Assembly: GCF_030269605.1 (NCBI RefSeq)
Contig: NZ_BSTQ01000003.1
Coordinates: 62,001 to 126,000, forward strand
Direction: 5' to 3'
Source of the DNA: Lentzea sp. NBRC 105346
Lineage (GTDB): Bacteria; Actinomycetota; Actinomycetes; Mycobacteriales; Pseudonocardiaceae
DNA length: 64,000 nt
Below, in pieces: positions 25,106-32,228 of the stretch. A program made the translations under genes and the position numbers. Position 1 is the stretch's first letter, and each line of letters opens with the position of its first letter. The notes beneath the pieces are model-generated. The model had not been told where the DNA came from. It searched no databases and was given only the letters and a program-made list of their open reading frames with translations.

Positions 25106-25985
25106 CCCCCGGCCCCCCAAGGCCGAGCGCGAGGAACTCGCCGACAAGATCCTGCACTGGGTGAGCACCCGGTTGTACAAGGGCGTTGGTCCGGACTGGG
25201 CGCGCATCGACCTCACCGTCCGGATGGCGGGCGGCGTCGAGGACTACGCGTACGCGACCGTGAACCAGGACGGCTCCGCACAGGAGCGGGAATTCCCGAG
25301 CGAGATCCAGCGGGCGTTCCGGGACCTCCGCGACCTTCAGTACGAGGAGCAGACCGGCACGTGGTTCTCCGCACGCTTCACGATGGATCCGCCGGACTTC
25401 TTCAAGTACCGCTTCAACTTCGACATCGACCCGGTGTGGGATCCGCCGATCGGTCCCGAGGTGTGGGCGAAGGACCTCGCGCTGTACCCGCGCTCCGAAG
25501 CGAACATCCCGCGCTGGCTGCACAAGGCGCTTGATCCCGAGGCCGAGCTGCCGCCCGTGCCCCCCGGCGGGCCGGTCGAGCACACCACGTACGCCAAGCA
25601 CGTGGAGCAGCAGATCTGGCACACCCTGCCGATCGGCTGGACCTACACCCAGGTCCAATTCCGCGAGATCGGATCGCACGTCGAGACGAACGCACTGGTC
25701 CGCGACGTGGCCGGACGGATGTATCAGTGGGCGCCGCCGCAAGCGGTCACCGAACGGTTCCAGGAGCTTCGCGCCTCGATGGCCGGCCCGCAGACCACCT
25801 GGTACAGCGCCAAGTTCGAGATGCAGTACAGCGGTGAGAAGAAACTGACCTTCAACCGCACCGACGAGCCGCAATGGGTCGCATCGCCACCGTCCGAGAC
25901 CTACCAGGAGGAACTGCGCCGGGCGGGCTCGCTCGACGCGCTGCCCGGCTGGCTGCGCGCGCGAGTAACGGAGCCGGGCTCCTGA
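25098..25985 (+). CDS. Double YezG-like (DUF600) immunity protein
   Basis: 295 residues from ATG 25098, with AGGAG upstream and an 8-bp overlap with the toxin stop. Two homologous domains in tandem: residues 8-150 (WARIDLTVRMAGGVEDYAYATV, TGTWFSARFTMDPPDFFKYRFNFD, WAKDLALYPRSEANIPRWL) and 165-290 (WTYTQVQFREIGSHVETNALV, TTWYSAKFEMQYSGEKKLTFN). This is the DUF600/YezG pattern of immunity proteins that neutralise nuclease toxins. Being directly coupled to the toxin gene, it is the best candidate for the cognate antidote. Confidence 0.75.
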   Translation: MSDPRPPKAEREELADKILHWVSTRLYKGVGPDWARIDLTVRMAGGVEDYAYATVNQDGSAQEREFPSEIQRAFRDLRDLQYEEQTGTWFSARFTMDPPDFFKYRFNFDIDPVWDPPIGPEVWAKDLALYPRSEANIPRWLHKALDPEAELPPVPPGGPVEHTTYAKHVEQQIWHTLPIGWTYTQVQFREIGSHVETNALVRDVAGRMYQWAPPQAVTERFQELRASMAGPQTTWYSAKFEMQYSGEKKLTFNRTDEPQWVASPPSETYQEELRRAGSLDALPGWLRARVTEPGS

Positions 25986-26028
25986 CCAGTACAAACGTCG
26001 TGAGCCGGCGGACCGCGAAGTGGTGGAA

Positions 26029-26480
26029 GTGAGCCGGCACGACACCTACCCCAGCTATTCGGCCAAGCAACTCGGCAAGCTGGACCGCGTCGTCGAGCAG
26101 GAGACCGCGGACCTGCGGATGCAGACGGCTGGGCTCAACATCGGCGCCGCGATCTCCGCCGTGGCCGTCGCCGAACCCGGCACCGCGGTCAAGGTGGAAC
26201 TGTGCTCAAGATCGTGTTCCCGTGGCTGGAGCTGTTCAACCACCTCGGCGAGGAAGGGCAGGAGCAGCAGTTCAACAACGCTCTGGCCGAAGCCCTGACG
26301 CTCCACAAGGAGCACTGGACCGCGACTCCCGAGAGCACCGACAACCCACTCGGGTACATCGCGCTCGGTCCACTCGCCCTGGCCTGCGTCGCCCGCGACA
26401 CCGGCACGCAGATCGAAGTGGAGTCGGAATACCTGGCCGCGAAGCTGCTCGACCGTACGTGGGTTCTCGAAGGGCTGTGA
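26029..26480 (+). pseudogene. Decayed Imm49-family immunity gene
   Basis: Two frames carry the two ends of one protein. From GTG 26029: VSRHDTYPSYSAKQLGKL, then MQTAGLNIGAAISAVAVAEPGTAVKVEL, like the N-terminal third of Imm49. From about 26202 in another frame: LKIVFPWLELFNHLGEE, FNNALAEALTLHKEHWT, YIALGPLALACVARDTG and QIEVESEYLAAKLLDRTWV, like its C-terminal third. The middle hundred or so residues are missing and the frame changes at about 26195-26202, so a single out-of-frame internal deletion explains it. The C-terminal piece could be translated from GTG 26202 as a 92-residue fragment. Its stop overlaps the next GTG. Confidence 0.7.
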
Positions 26481-26923
26481 ACGAGCTGAATAGGCCACTT
26501 GACGAGCAGGGCGTGATCGACGCGCTGCTCGCGGCCCTGCGGGCCGGCGCCCCGGTGGGCTGGGCGCGGGTGAGGCTCGACGTGTGGGCCAACGTCACCG
26601 CCTACGAGATCGCGGCTTCCGCGCAGGACTCCCACGGCCGGTTCGCCGGCGAGGTGCGCCTGCCGGAGGTCACCAGAGAGCTCGTGGCGCTGCGCGACGA
26701 GATGTACGAACCGGCGCGCGGCGCGTGGCTGTCCGCCCGGTTCGTGGTGAACCGCGAGGGCGAGCCCGAGGTGTCGTTCAACTACGACGACGATCCGCAG
26801 TGGTCACCTCAGCTGCAGCCGGGACAGTTCGTGCGGGACCTGGAGGCGTACCCGCGCGCCGAGGACCGCGTCCCGCAATGGATGCGCGACGTTGTGGCAC
26901 GCGCTGAGCCCGGCGGTAACTAG
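26477..26923 (+). CDS. YezG-like (DUF600) immunity protein, single domain
   Basis: 148 residues from GTG 26477, which overlaps the TGA of the decayed Imm49 frame. One DUF600-like domain: VGWARVRLDVWANVTAYEIAASA, RELVALRDEMYEPARGAWLSARFVV, PEVSFNYDDDPQW, then FVRDLEAYPRAEDRVPQWM. It is a clear paralogue of the flanking genes. It is either a spare immunity gene against other toxin variants or part of the dosage for the local toxin. Confidence 0.72.
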   Translation: MNELNRPLDEQGVIDALLAALRAGAPVGWARVRLDVWANVTAYEIAASAQDSHGRFAGEVRLPEVTRELVALRDEMYEPARGAWLSARFVVNREGEPEVSFNYDDDPQWSPQLQPGQFVRDLEAYPRAEDRVPQWMRDVVARAEPGGN

Positions 26924-26957
26924 GCTCGAACGGCCACTACGGAGGAGGACCCGCGCA

Positions 26958-27401
26958 ATGGCGAACTGGCCGCAGCTCACGCCCGTGGAACAGCAGGAGA
27001 AGCTCGCGGACATCACGCAGGAAGTGCTGGAGACCCTGCCGATGGGCTGGACGCGCCTGGTGGTGCGCGCCAAGATGATCGGCCCGCACAGCGAGGCGGA
27101 CACCGGCGTCAAGATGAAGGACGGCTCGGTCCAGCCGTGGTCGTTCCCGCCCGAGGTGTGGCGGAAGTTCCAGCAGCTGCGCAAGGGCATGTACGCCGAG
27201 GGCCTCGGCTCGTGGATCGAGTTCGAGTACGTGCTGGACCCGCCCGGCCGCTACAGCATCCGGTACAACCGCGACCAGGACCCCGGCTTCGACACGCCGC
27301 CCACCAGCGAGAACTTCGCGACCGAGAACAAGTGGTTCCCACGCGTGGACGAGAGCATGCCGGAGTGGTTCCGCCGCGGCCTGGCATCGACCCCGGAGTG
27401 A
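26958..27401 (+). CDS. YezG-like (DUF600) immunity protein, single domain
   Basis: 147 residues from ATG 26958, with GGAGGAGG upstream. The domain pattern is WTRLVVRAKMIGPHSEADTGV, KFQQLRKGMYAEGLGSWIEFEYVL, RYSIRYNRDQDPGFD and WFPRVDESMPEWFRRGL. It has its own strong ribosome site and a 34-bp gap to the previous gene, so it may be expressed more strongly than its neighbours. Third gene in the array. Confidence 0.72.
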   Translation: MANWPQLTPVEQQEKLADITQEVLETLPMGWTRLVVRAKMIGPHSEADTGVKMKDGSVQPWSFPPEVWRKFQQLRKGMYAEGLGSWIEFEYVLDPPGRYSIRYNRDQDPGFDTPPTSENFATENKWFPRVDESMPEWFRRGLASTPE

Positions 27402-27480
27402 CCGAACCGGCCCGCACGTATCGCGACGGACGGTTAAGATCGGTTCACCGTCTGGGGGGATACGAAGGGGCGAGGAGAGC

Positions 27481-28353
27481 ATGAGTCAGCCGGCGACACC
27501 GCTGAGCGACGAGGACCAGCAGCAGCTCGTGCGGCAGATCGGCCGCGCGATGCTGCCCGCGCTGCCACCGGACTGGCAGAAGGTGCGTGCGGAGTACCGC
27601 GCCGCGGGCAGGCACATCGAGGTCGACCTGGCGTTCAGCGGGCCGGACGGCCAGCTTCGGCCTGTGCGGCCGCCGATGGAGGTCGTACAGCTCTTCGGCC
27701 AGCTGCGCTCCGGCATGTACCAGCCGGACCGGGGCACCTGGCTGAGCGCGGTGTACGAGATCGAGGCGCCGGCGGCGTTCACGGTGGACTTCGAGGCCGA
27801 GGAGGAGCCGCGCTGGCGCAACGTGCCGCCGCCGATCGGCTTCCGGGACGAGCTGCAGACGTTCCCGCGGCCGGACGAGCGCATTCCGGACTGGTGGCGC
27901 CAGCGAGTGGGTCTGCCGCCGCTGCCTCAGCCGGAACCGGAGCAGCCGCAGGAGTACCAGGCCGCCGAGCAGCCGGTCGAGAACGCCGCGATGCGCACGG
28001 CCAGGGTGTACGACGGCAAGAACGACGAGGGCCGGATCTTCGTCAACCGGCAGCCGGTCGAGCCGCACCTGCTCGAGGGGCTCATCGCCTACCTCGAGGC
28101 CGCTCCGGTGGTGCTCGCCGCGCGCAACTACGACACGGACGAGTTCTCGCCGACCGAGCAGGACGTGCCGCTGAACTTCCGCACCGACGGCACCTGGATC
28201 TGGGCCGGCGCCGTGCCGCACTACCTGCGCAAGTACGGCCTGCCGCCGGAGCCGGAGCTCGTGGCGCACGCGGTCAGCCGCAACTTCCAGGTCGGCGAGG
28301 TGGACGAGGCGACGCAGGACCTCGCGGTCTCCATCATCACCGGCCAGCAGTAG
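27481..28353 (+). CDS. YezG-like (DUF600) protein fused to C-terminal partner domain
   Basis: 290 residues. Residues 10-145 are a fifth DUF600-like domain (WQKVRAEYRAAGRHIEVDLAF, LRSGMYQPDRGTWLSAVYEI). A Pro/Glu/Gln linker leads to a second domain (about 180-290): EGRIFVNRQPVEPHLLEGLIAYLEAAPVVLAARNYDTDEFSP, then VPLNFRTDGTWIWAGAVPHYLRKYGLPPEPELVAH. I have seen similar C-terminal domains beside ESX-type toxins but know no function. The gene begins 79 bp after the previous stop, probably with its own promoter, and is closed by a hairpin at 28366-28400. Confidence 0.7.
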   Translation: MSQPATPLSDEDQQQLVRQIGRAMLPALPPDWQKVRAEYRAAGRHIEVDLAFSGPDGQLRPVRPPMEVVQLFGQLRSGMYQPDRGTWLSAVYEIEAPAAFTVDFEAEEEPRWRNVPPPIGFRDELQTFPRPDERIPDWWRQRVGLPPLPQPEPEQPQEYQAAEQPVENAAMRTARVYDGKNDEGRIFVNRQPVEPHLLEGLIAYLEAAPVVLAARNYDTDEFSPTEQDVPLNFRTDGTWIWAGAVPHYLRKYGLPPEPELVAHAVSRNFQVGEVDEATQDLAVSIITGQQ

Positions 28354-28365
28354 GACGAACGGCCG

Positions 28366-28400
28366 AGGGCCGCTTCACCCCGCGCGGGTGAAGCGGCCCT
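28366..28400 (+). terminator. Hairpin terminator closing the toxin-immunity locus
   Basis: Perfect 15-bp stem: 28366-28380 pairs with 28386-28400 around CGCGC, 12 bp after the last immunity stop. TTGTCC follows. It separates the immunity array from the HdeD gene. Confidence 0.8.
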
Positions 28401-28480
28401 TGTCCATTTCAGACAATCCAAATAGGACCAAGTTGCCGAGCGGGCGCATCCTCGCGACGATCCGTCCGAGGAGGTGCACG

Positions 28481-29047
28481 ATGCTGCTGGAAACGCTGGG
28501 GCAACGCTGGTGGCTGTTCACGCTCAGGGGCGCGGTGGCCATCCTGTTCGGCCTGATGGCGCTCGCGTGGCCGGACATCACGGTGCTCGCGCTGGTCATC
28601 CTGTGGGGCGCCTACACACTCGTCGACGGCGTCACAGCCCTCTACATCGCGATCAGGCACAACGAATGGCCGACCGCCGACCGGGTGATGCACGGCATCC
28701 TGGGCGCGGTCGGCGTGGTCGCCGGGATCGTCGCGTTCGCCTGGCCCGGCCTGACGGCGGGCATCCTGCTACTGATCATCGCGATCTGGGCGATCATCGC
28801 GGGCGTGCTGCAGATCGCGGCCGCGATCCGGCTGCGCAAGGTGATCACCAACGAATGGTTCTACGTGGTGACCGGCGTGCTCGCCGTGCTGCTGGGCATC
28901 ATCCTGTTCGCCAGCCCAGGCACGGGCGCGCTCGCACTGATCGTCACGATCGGGATCTTCGCGATCATGTGGGGCGTCGTGTTGCTGCTGTTCAGCTTCC
29001 GGCTGCGGTCGCTGACAACGACTTCCGGCGCAGAGCGAGCAGGCTGA
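28481..29047 (+). CDS. HdeD-family (DUF308) membrane protein
   Basis: 188 residues from ATG 28481 with GAGGAGG upstream. Six short membrane helices with the DUF308 repeats: LRGAVAILFGLMALAWPDITVLALVILWGAYTLVDGVTAL, then a second and third repeat (ILGAVGVVAGIVAFAWPGLTA; VTGVLAVLLGIILFASPGTGA). In E. coli HdeD helps acid resistance; the role here is unknown. The 3' end overlaps the convergent mannosyltransferase-like gene by 56 bp. Confidence 0.85.
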   Translation: MLLETLGQRWWLFTLRGAVAILFGLMALAWPDITVLALVILWGAYTLVDGVTALYIAIRHNEWPTADRVMHGILGAVGVVAGIVAFAWPGLTAGILLLIIAIWAIIAGVLQIAAAIRLRKVITNEWFYVVTGVLAVLLGIILFASPGTGALALIVTIGIFAIMWGVVLLLFSFRLRSLTTTSGAERAG

Positions 29048-30197
29048 GCGTCACCAGGACACCCAGACCGGCCCACACGTAGGCGTTGCCGATCACCTGC
29101 TGCCACCACGCCCAGTTCCGCTCGACGTCGTTGTCGTTGGGGAACCACCAGTGCGGGCCGAGCGCGAACACGACGATCATCGGCAGGAAGCCCGCCCAGA
29201 ACGCCTTGCCGCGCCTCAGTTCCGGGCGGGCCAGCAACACCAGAGCGGGCGCGATCCACACCCAGTGGTGCCCCCACGAGACCGGCGAGATCAGCAGCCC
29301 GCCGGTGGCGACCGCGAGGAACGCGACGAGGTCGTCACCGGCGCGGCGCGCCCACGTCGCGACCACGTACGCCGCCACCACGATCAGCAGCGACAGCACG
29401 ACCCACACGACGACCTGCGTGGTGTTGTCCGCGAACAGACGCGCCAGCAGGCCGCGCAACGACTGGTTCGCGGTGTAGGTGAGCCGGCCGACGCGGCTCG
29501 GGTCGAGCAGCGCGTGGAACCAGTACTGACGTGCATCGGAAGGCGCGACCAGGAATCCGATCAAGCCGAACGCGGCGAACGATCCGACCGCGACGAACAC
29601 CGGCCGCCACTCGCGGCGGGCCACGAAGTACAGCGCGAAGAACGCGGGCGTCAGCTTGATCGCGGCGGCGAGGCCGATCAGCGCGCCGCGCGGCCACCGC
29701 GTGCGCGCGAGCAGGCAGTCCGCCATGACGAGCACGCCGAGCATCAGGTTGATCTGTCCGAACCAGAGCGTCTCGCGCAGCGGGTCGAAGATCGACGCCA
29801 CGGCCGCGGCACCGAGCCCCCACTTCACCGCGTCGGGACCCCAGCCGCAGACCCGCGCGGCCGCGATGAGGCACAGCGTGGTCAGTGCGGCGAGGTTCAC
29901 GAACGCCACGGCGAACACGGCGACCGCGAGCGGCACGAGCGCGAGCAGGCTGAAGATCATCGCGGCGACCGGCGGATACGTGAACGGCAGGTCCGGTCCG
30001 CCGAGCGGCTTGGCGAAGCCGTCGACGTAGATCGGGAAGTGCTTGAGCCACGCCTCGCCACCGACGCGGTACACGCGCAGGTCGAGCGAGAAGTCCAAGG
30101 GGCGCAGCATGATGTACACCAACGTGCCGATCATGACCGCGAGCCAGCCTGCCGCGATGAGCCGGCCGAGCCGGTCTAGTCGCGCCAGCGTCTGCAT
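28992..30197 (-). CDS. GT87-type polyprenyl-phosphate mannosyltransferase
   Basis: 401 residues from ATG 30197 (MQTLARLDRLGRLIAAGWLAV). About ten membrane helices. DLRVYRVGGEAWLKHFPIYVDGF carries the conserved Asp and the Y-x-GG motif of the GT-C/GT87 (DUF2029) family. GGPDLPFTYPPVAAMIF and LWFGQINLMLGVLVMADCLLA follow in the usual order, and WGHHWVW is the late loop. These enzymes transfer alpha-1,2-linked mannose from a lipid carrier to lipoglycans outside the membrane. A 56-bp 3' overlap with the HdeD gene. Acceptor unknown. Confidence 0.8.
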   Translation of the reverse strand: MQTLARLDRLGRLIAAGWLAVMIGTLVYIMLRPLDFSLDLRVYRVGGEAWLKHFPIYVDGFAKPLGGPDLPFTYPPVAAMIFSLLALVPLAVAVFAVAFVNLAALTTLCLIAAARVCGWGPDAVKWGLGAAAVASIFDPLRETLWFGQINLMLGVLVMADCLLARTRWPRGALIGLAAAIKLTPAFFALYFVARREWRPVFVAVGSFAAFGLIGFLVAPSDARQYWFHALLDPSRVGRLTYTANQSLRGLLARLFADNTTQVVVWVVLSLLIVVAAYVVATWARRAGDDLVAFLAVATGGLLISPVSWGHHWVWIAPALVLLARPELRRGKAFWAGFLPMIVVFALGPHWWFPNDNDVERNWAWWQQVIGNAYVWAGLGVLVTLSLLALRRKSLSATAAGS

Positions 30198-30313
30198 CGA
30201 GCACCCCCGTCTGAGCCGTTCGGACGCCGCATCGTATCCACCACCCTCGATGAGGTTTACGTCACGACCACACAGGGGTACCAGCCCGTAAAACTTCACG
30301 TAGCGTCGTTGCT

Positions 30314-30393
30314 TGTGCGCACACCGTCGAACCTCCAGGGCATTTCGGGTGAATGTGCGCACAAAGGCGCACGCACGGGATACTCTGTGCGCA
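30314..30393 (+). promoter_or_regulatory. Tandem TGTGCGCACA operators and promoter of Res-Xre pair
   Basis: Perfect palindromes TGTGCGCACA at 30314-30323 and 30354-30363, exactly 40 bp apart, and a third partial copy TGTGCGCA at 30386-30393 touching the ATG. A -10 (GATACT, 30379-30384) lies just before the third copy; the second palindrome covers the -35 region. Transcription would start at about 30391, so the antitoxin mRNA is almost leaderless. This is the classic layout for autoregulation by an antitoxin. Confidence 0.65.
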
Positions 30394-30977
30394 TGAGCCC
30401 TGCGCTGGAAACGGTGCTGGCCAAGGCCGGCCTCCAGGTGACCCCCGACGAGTTCCTCTCTCTCGTGGCCGACGCCGCGAAGAAACTCGCGCCGCCTCAC
30501 CCGGACCCGGTCAGCTACTTCACACCGGACCAGCAGGAAGCCCTCACCGACGTCGGCCTCGACCTCACGCCGGCGCGCCCGGAGGATGCGAAACCACGCA
30601 CCCGCACGGTCGTCGCGCACGCGGTGCTGAGGGACTCGGCGCTGACGGTCGCCGAGGCCGCGCGTCAACTCCAGGTCGACACGAGCCGCATCCGGCACCG
30701 TCTCGGTGTCGGCCGGCTGGTCGGCTGGAAGGACAAGGGCAGCTGGCGTCTGCCCGCCTGGCAGTTCGCGGGCGGCGGCGTGCTGCCCGGACTGGAAACC
30801 GTGCTGTCCGCCGTGCCCGCGGACCAGCCCGCACTCGTCGTAGCCGCCTTCATGACCACCGCACAGGAGGACCTGCTGGTCGACGGCAAGCCCGCCACAC
30901 CGCGCGAGTGGCTCCTCGCCGGAGGAGATCCGCGGAAAGTGGCCGACCTGGCCGCCATGCTCGGGACACCCGTCTAG
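30393..30977 (+). CDS. Xre/MbcA-type antitoxin of a Res-Xre pair
   Basis: 194 residues from ATG 30393. The central part contains a helix-turn-helix-like stretch, LTVAEAARQLQVDTSRIRHRLGVGRLVG, followed by WRLPAWQF. The end, PREWLLAGGDPRKVADLAAMLGT, matches the C-terminal toxin-binding domain (DUF2384) of Xre/MbcA/ParS antitoxins. The RES toxin gene follows after 25 bp. The antitoxin should bind the toxin and repress the operon from the TGTGCGCACA sites. Confidence 0.8.
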   Translation: MSPALETVLAKAGLQVTPDEFLSLVADAAKKLAPPHPDPVSYFTPDQQEALTDVGLDLTPARPEDAKPRTRTVVAHAVLRDSALTVAEAARQLQVDTSRIRHRLGVGRLVGWKDKGSWRLPAWQFAGGGVLPGLETVLSAVPADQPALVVAAFMTTAQEDLLVDGKPATPREWLLAGGDPRKVADLAAMLGTPV

Positions 30978-31002
30978 AGCATTCGAGAACACCTGGACCT
31001 GA

Positions 31003-31659
31003 ATGTCACGGCTTCCACAGCCGCCCGCACCAGCCGTGCTGCAGGCGCACCTGCGCCGCACCGAGGACGTCGTGGCCGTACACCGGGCGACCCGCCTTGT
31101 ACGCGTCTTCACCGCGAAGGGCCTGCACCCGCAGCGCTGGAACACGTTCCGCTACACGGGACCGCTCCCCCACGCCCGGTTCGACTGCCAGCCACCGGCC
31201 GAGGACGGCCGCCCCGCGCTGAACCACGAGCACGGCGTCCTCTACTTCGGACTGTCCGTGCGCACGTCGATCGCCGAGGTCTTCCAGGCCACGTCGATGG
31301 TCGACCGGCGCACGCGTTCGCCGTTCCTCGTCGTCCTGCGCCCCAGGCGCACGCTGCGGCTGCTCGACCTGGCGGGGCTGTGGCCCACACGCGTCGGCGC
31401 GTCGCAGGAGATCTCCTCGGGCCCCAAACACATCACGCAGGCGTGGGCGCGGGCGATCCGCGCGGCGTACCCCGAGCTGGACGGGCTCTGGTACCGGTCG
31501 TCGATGGACGCCGGCGATCCCGCGGTCTGCCTGTGGGATCCGCCCGGTGCCAGTGGGCTGCCCGCCGCGCCGGATGTGTTGCTACCGCTGGATCATCCGG
31601 GTCTGGACCTGCCGCTGGCCCGTGTGTGCGAGGAGCTGAACTACACGCTGCTCGGCTGA
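31003..31659 (+). CDS. RES-domain toxin (NAD-degrading family)
   Basis: 218 residues. The RES fold residues are present: Arg28 (VHRATRLVRVF), Tyr81 and Glu92 (GVLYFGLSVRTSIAEVFQ) and a late Ser/Asp region (LDGLWYRSSMDAGDPAVCLWD). RES toxins such as MbcT hydrolyse or phosphorolyse NAD and arrest growth. The protein is longer at the ends than minimal Res toxins, as in actinobacteria. The pair with the upstream Xre gene is a type II toxin-antitoxin system. The end overlaps the convergent membrane gene by 19 bp. Confidence 0.82.
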   Translation: MSRLPQPPAPAVLQAHLRRTEDVVAVHRATRLVRVFTAKGLHPQRWNTFRYTGPLPHARFDCQPPAEDGRPALNHEHGVLYFGLSVRTSIAEVFQATSMVDRRTRSPFLVVLRPRRTLRLLDLAGLWPTRVGASQEISSGPKHITQAWARAIRAAYPELDGLWYRSSMDAGDPAVCLWDPPGASGLPAAPDVLLPLDHPGLDLPLARVCEELNYTLLG

Positions 31660-32216
31660 GGGCGCACCGCCGCCGCGATCATCACGATCACCGCCATCGC
31701 GGCGACCGAACCCCAGAGCAGTTCCGGTTCGTAGCGCGCGTCGCGCACCAGCAACGGCCGCAGGGGCGGCAGCTGGTAAAAGGCCACCGTGTTGCTCTTC
31801 AGCCGGTACGAGTGATCGAGCAGGAGCTCCACCGGTCCGCTGGGACACGCGATGACGTACTCGACGATGTGGTAGCTGCGACGCGGGGTGTCGCTGCTGG
31901 ACTCCACCGCGTCGGTGACCGCGCAGGTCTCGATGCGGCCGTAGCCGCTGAGCACGACCTCGTGCGCTTCCATGGTGATCGCGAGCGGCGCGAACACCCC
32001 GACGGCGAGCGCGGGCCCGAGCATCCACCAACCGCGGCCGGCGAGCAGCGCCACTCCCCCGGCGAACACCAGGCCGCACAAGCCGGCGCACACCATGACC
32101 ACGATCTCGCCGACGTCGTCGAACAACAGGGCGAGCGGTACACACAACGCCACACCGGCCAGTCCGCCCGCGATCAACCACCGTGCCACGACGCCAAGAG
32201 TGACCGGTAGCGCCAC
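31641..32216 (-). CDS. Four-TM membrane protein, unknown
   Basis: 191 residues. Hydrophobic helices at about 10-32, 36-56, 62-80 and 165-185, with a soluble loop between helices 3 and 4 (EAHEVVLSGYGRIETCAVTDAVESS through VEYVIACPSGPVELLLDHSYRL) that holds two cysteines. The family is not recognised. It begins 12 bp after the stop of the S9 peptidase on the same strand, so the two are probably cotranscribed. Confidence 0.6.
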   Translation of the reverse strand: MALPVTLGVVARWLIAGGLAGVALCVPLALLFDDVGEIVVMVCAGLCGLVFAGGVALLAGRGWWMLGPALAVGVFAPLAITMEAHEVVLSGYGRIETCAVTDAVESSSDTPRRSYHIVEYVIACPSGPVELLLDHSYRLKSNTVAFYQLPPLRPLLVRDARYEPELLWGSVAAMAVIVMIAAAVRPQPSSV

Positions 32217-32228
32217 ACGGGCACCACA

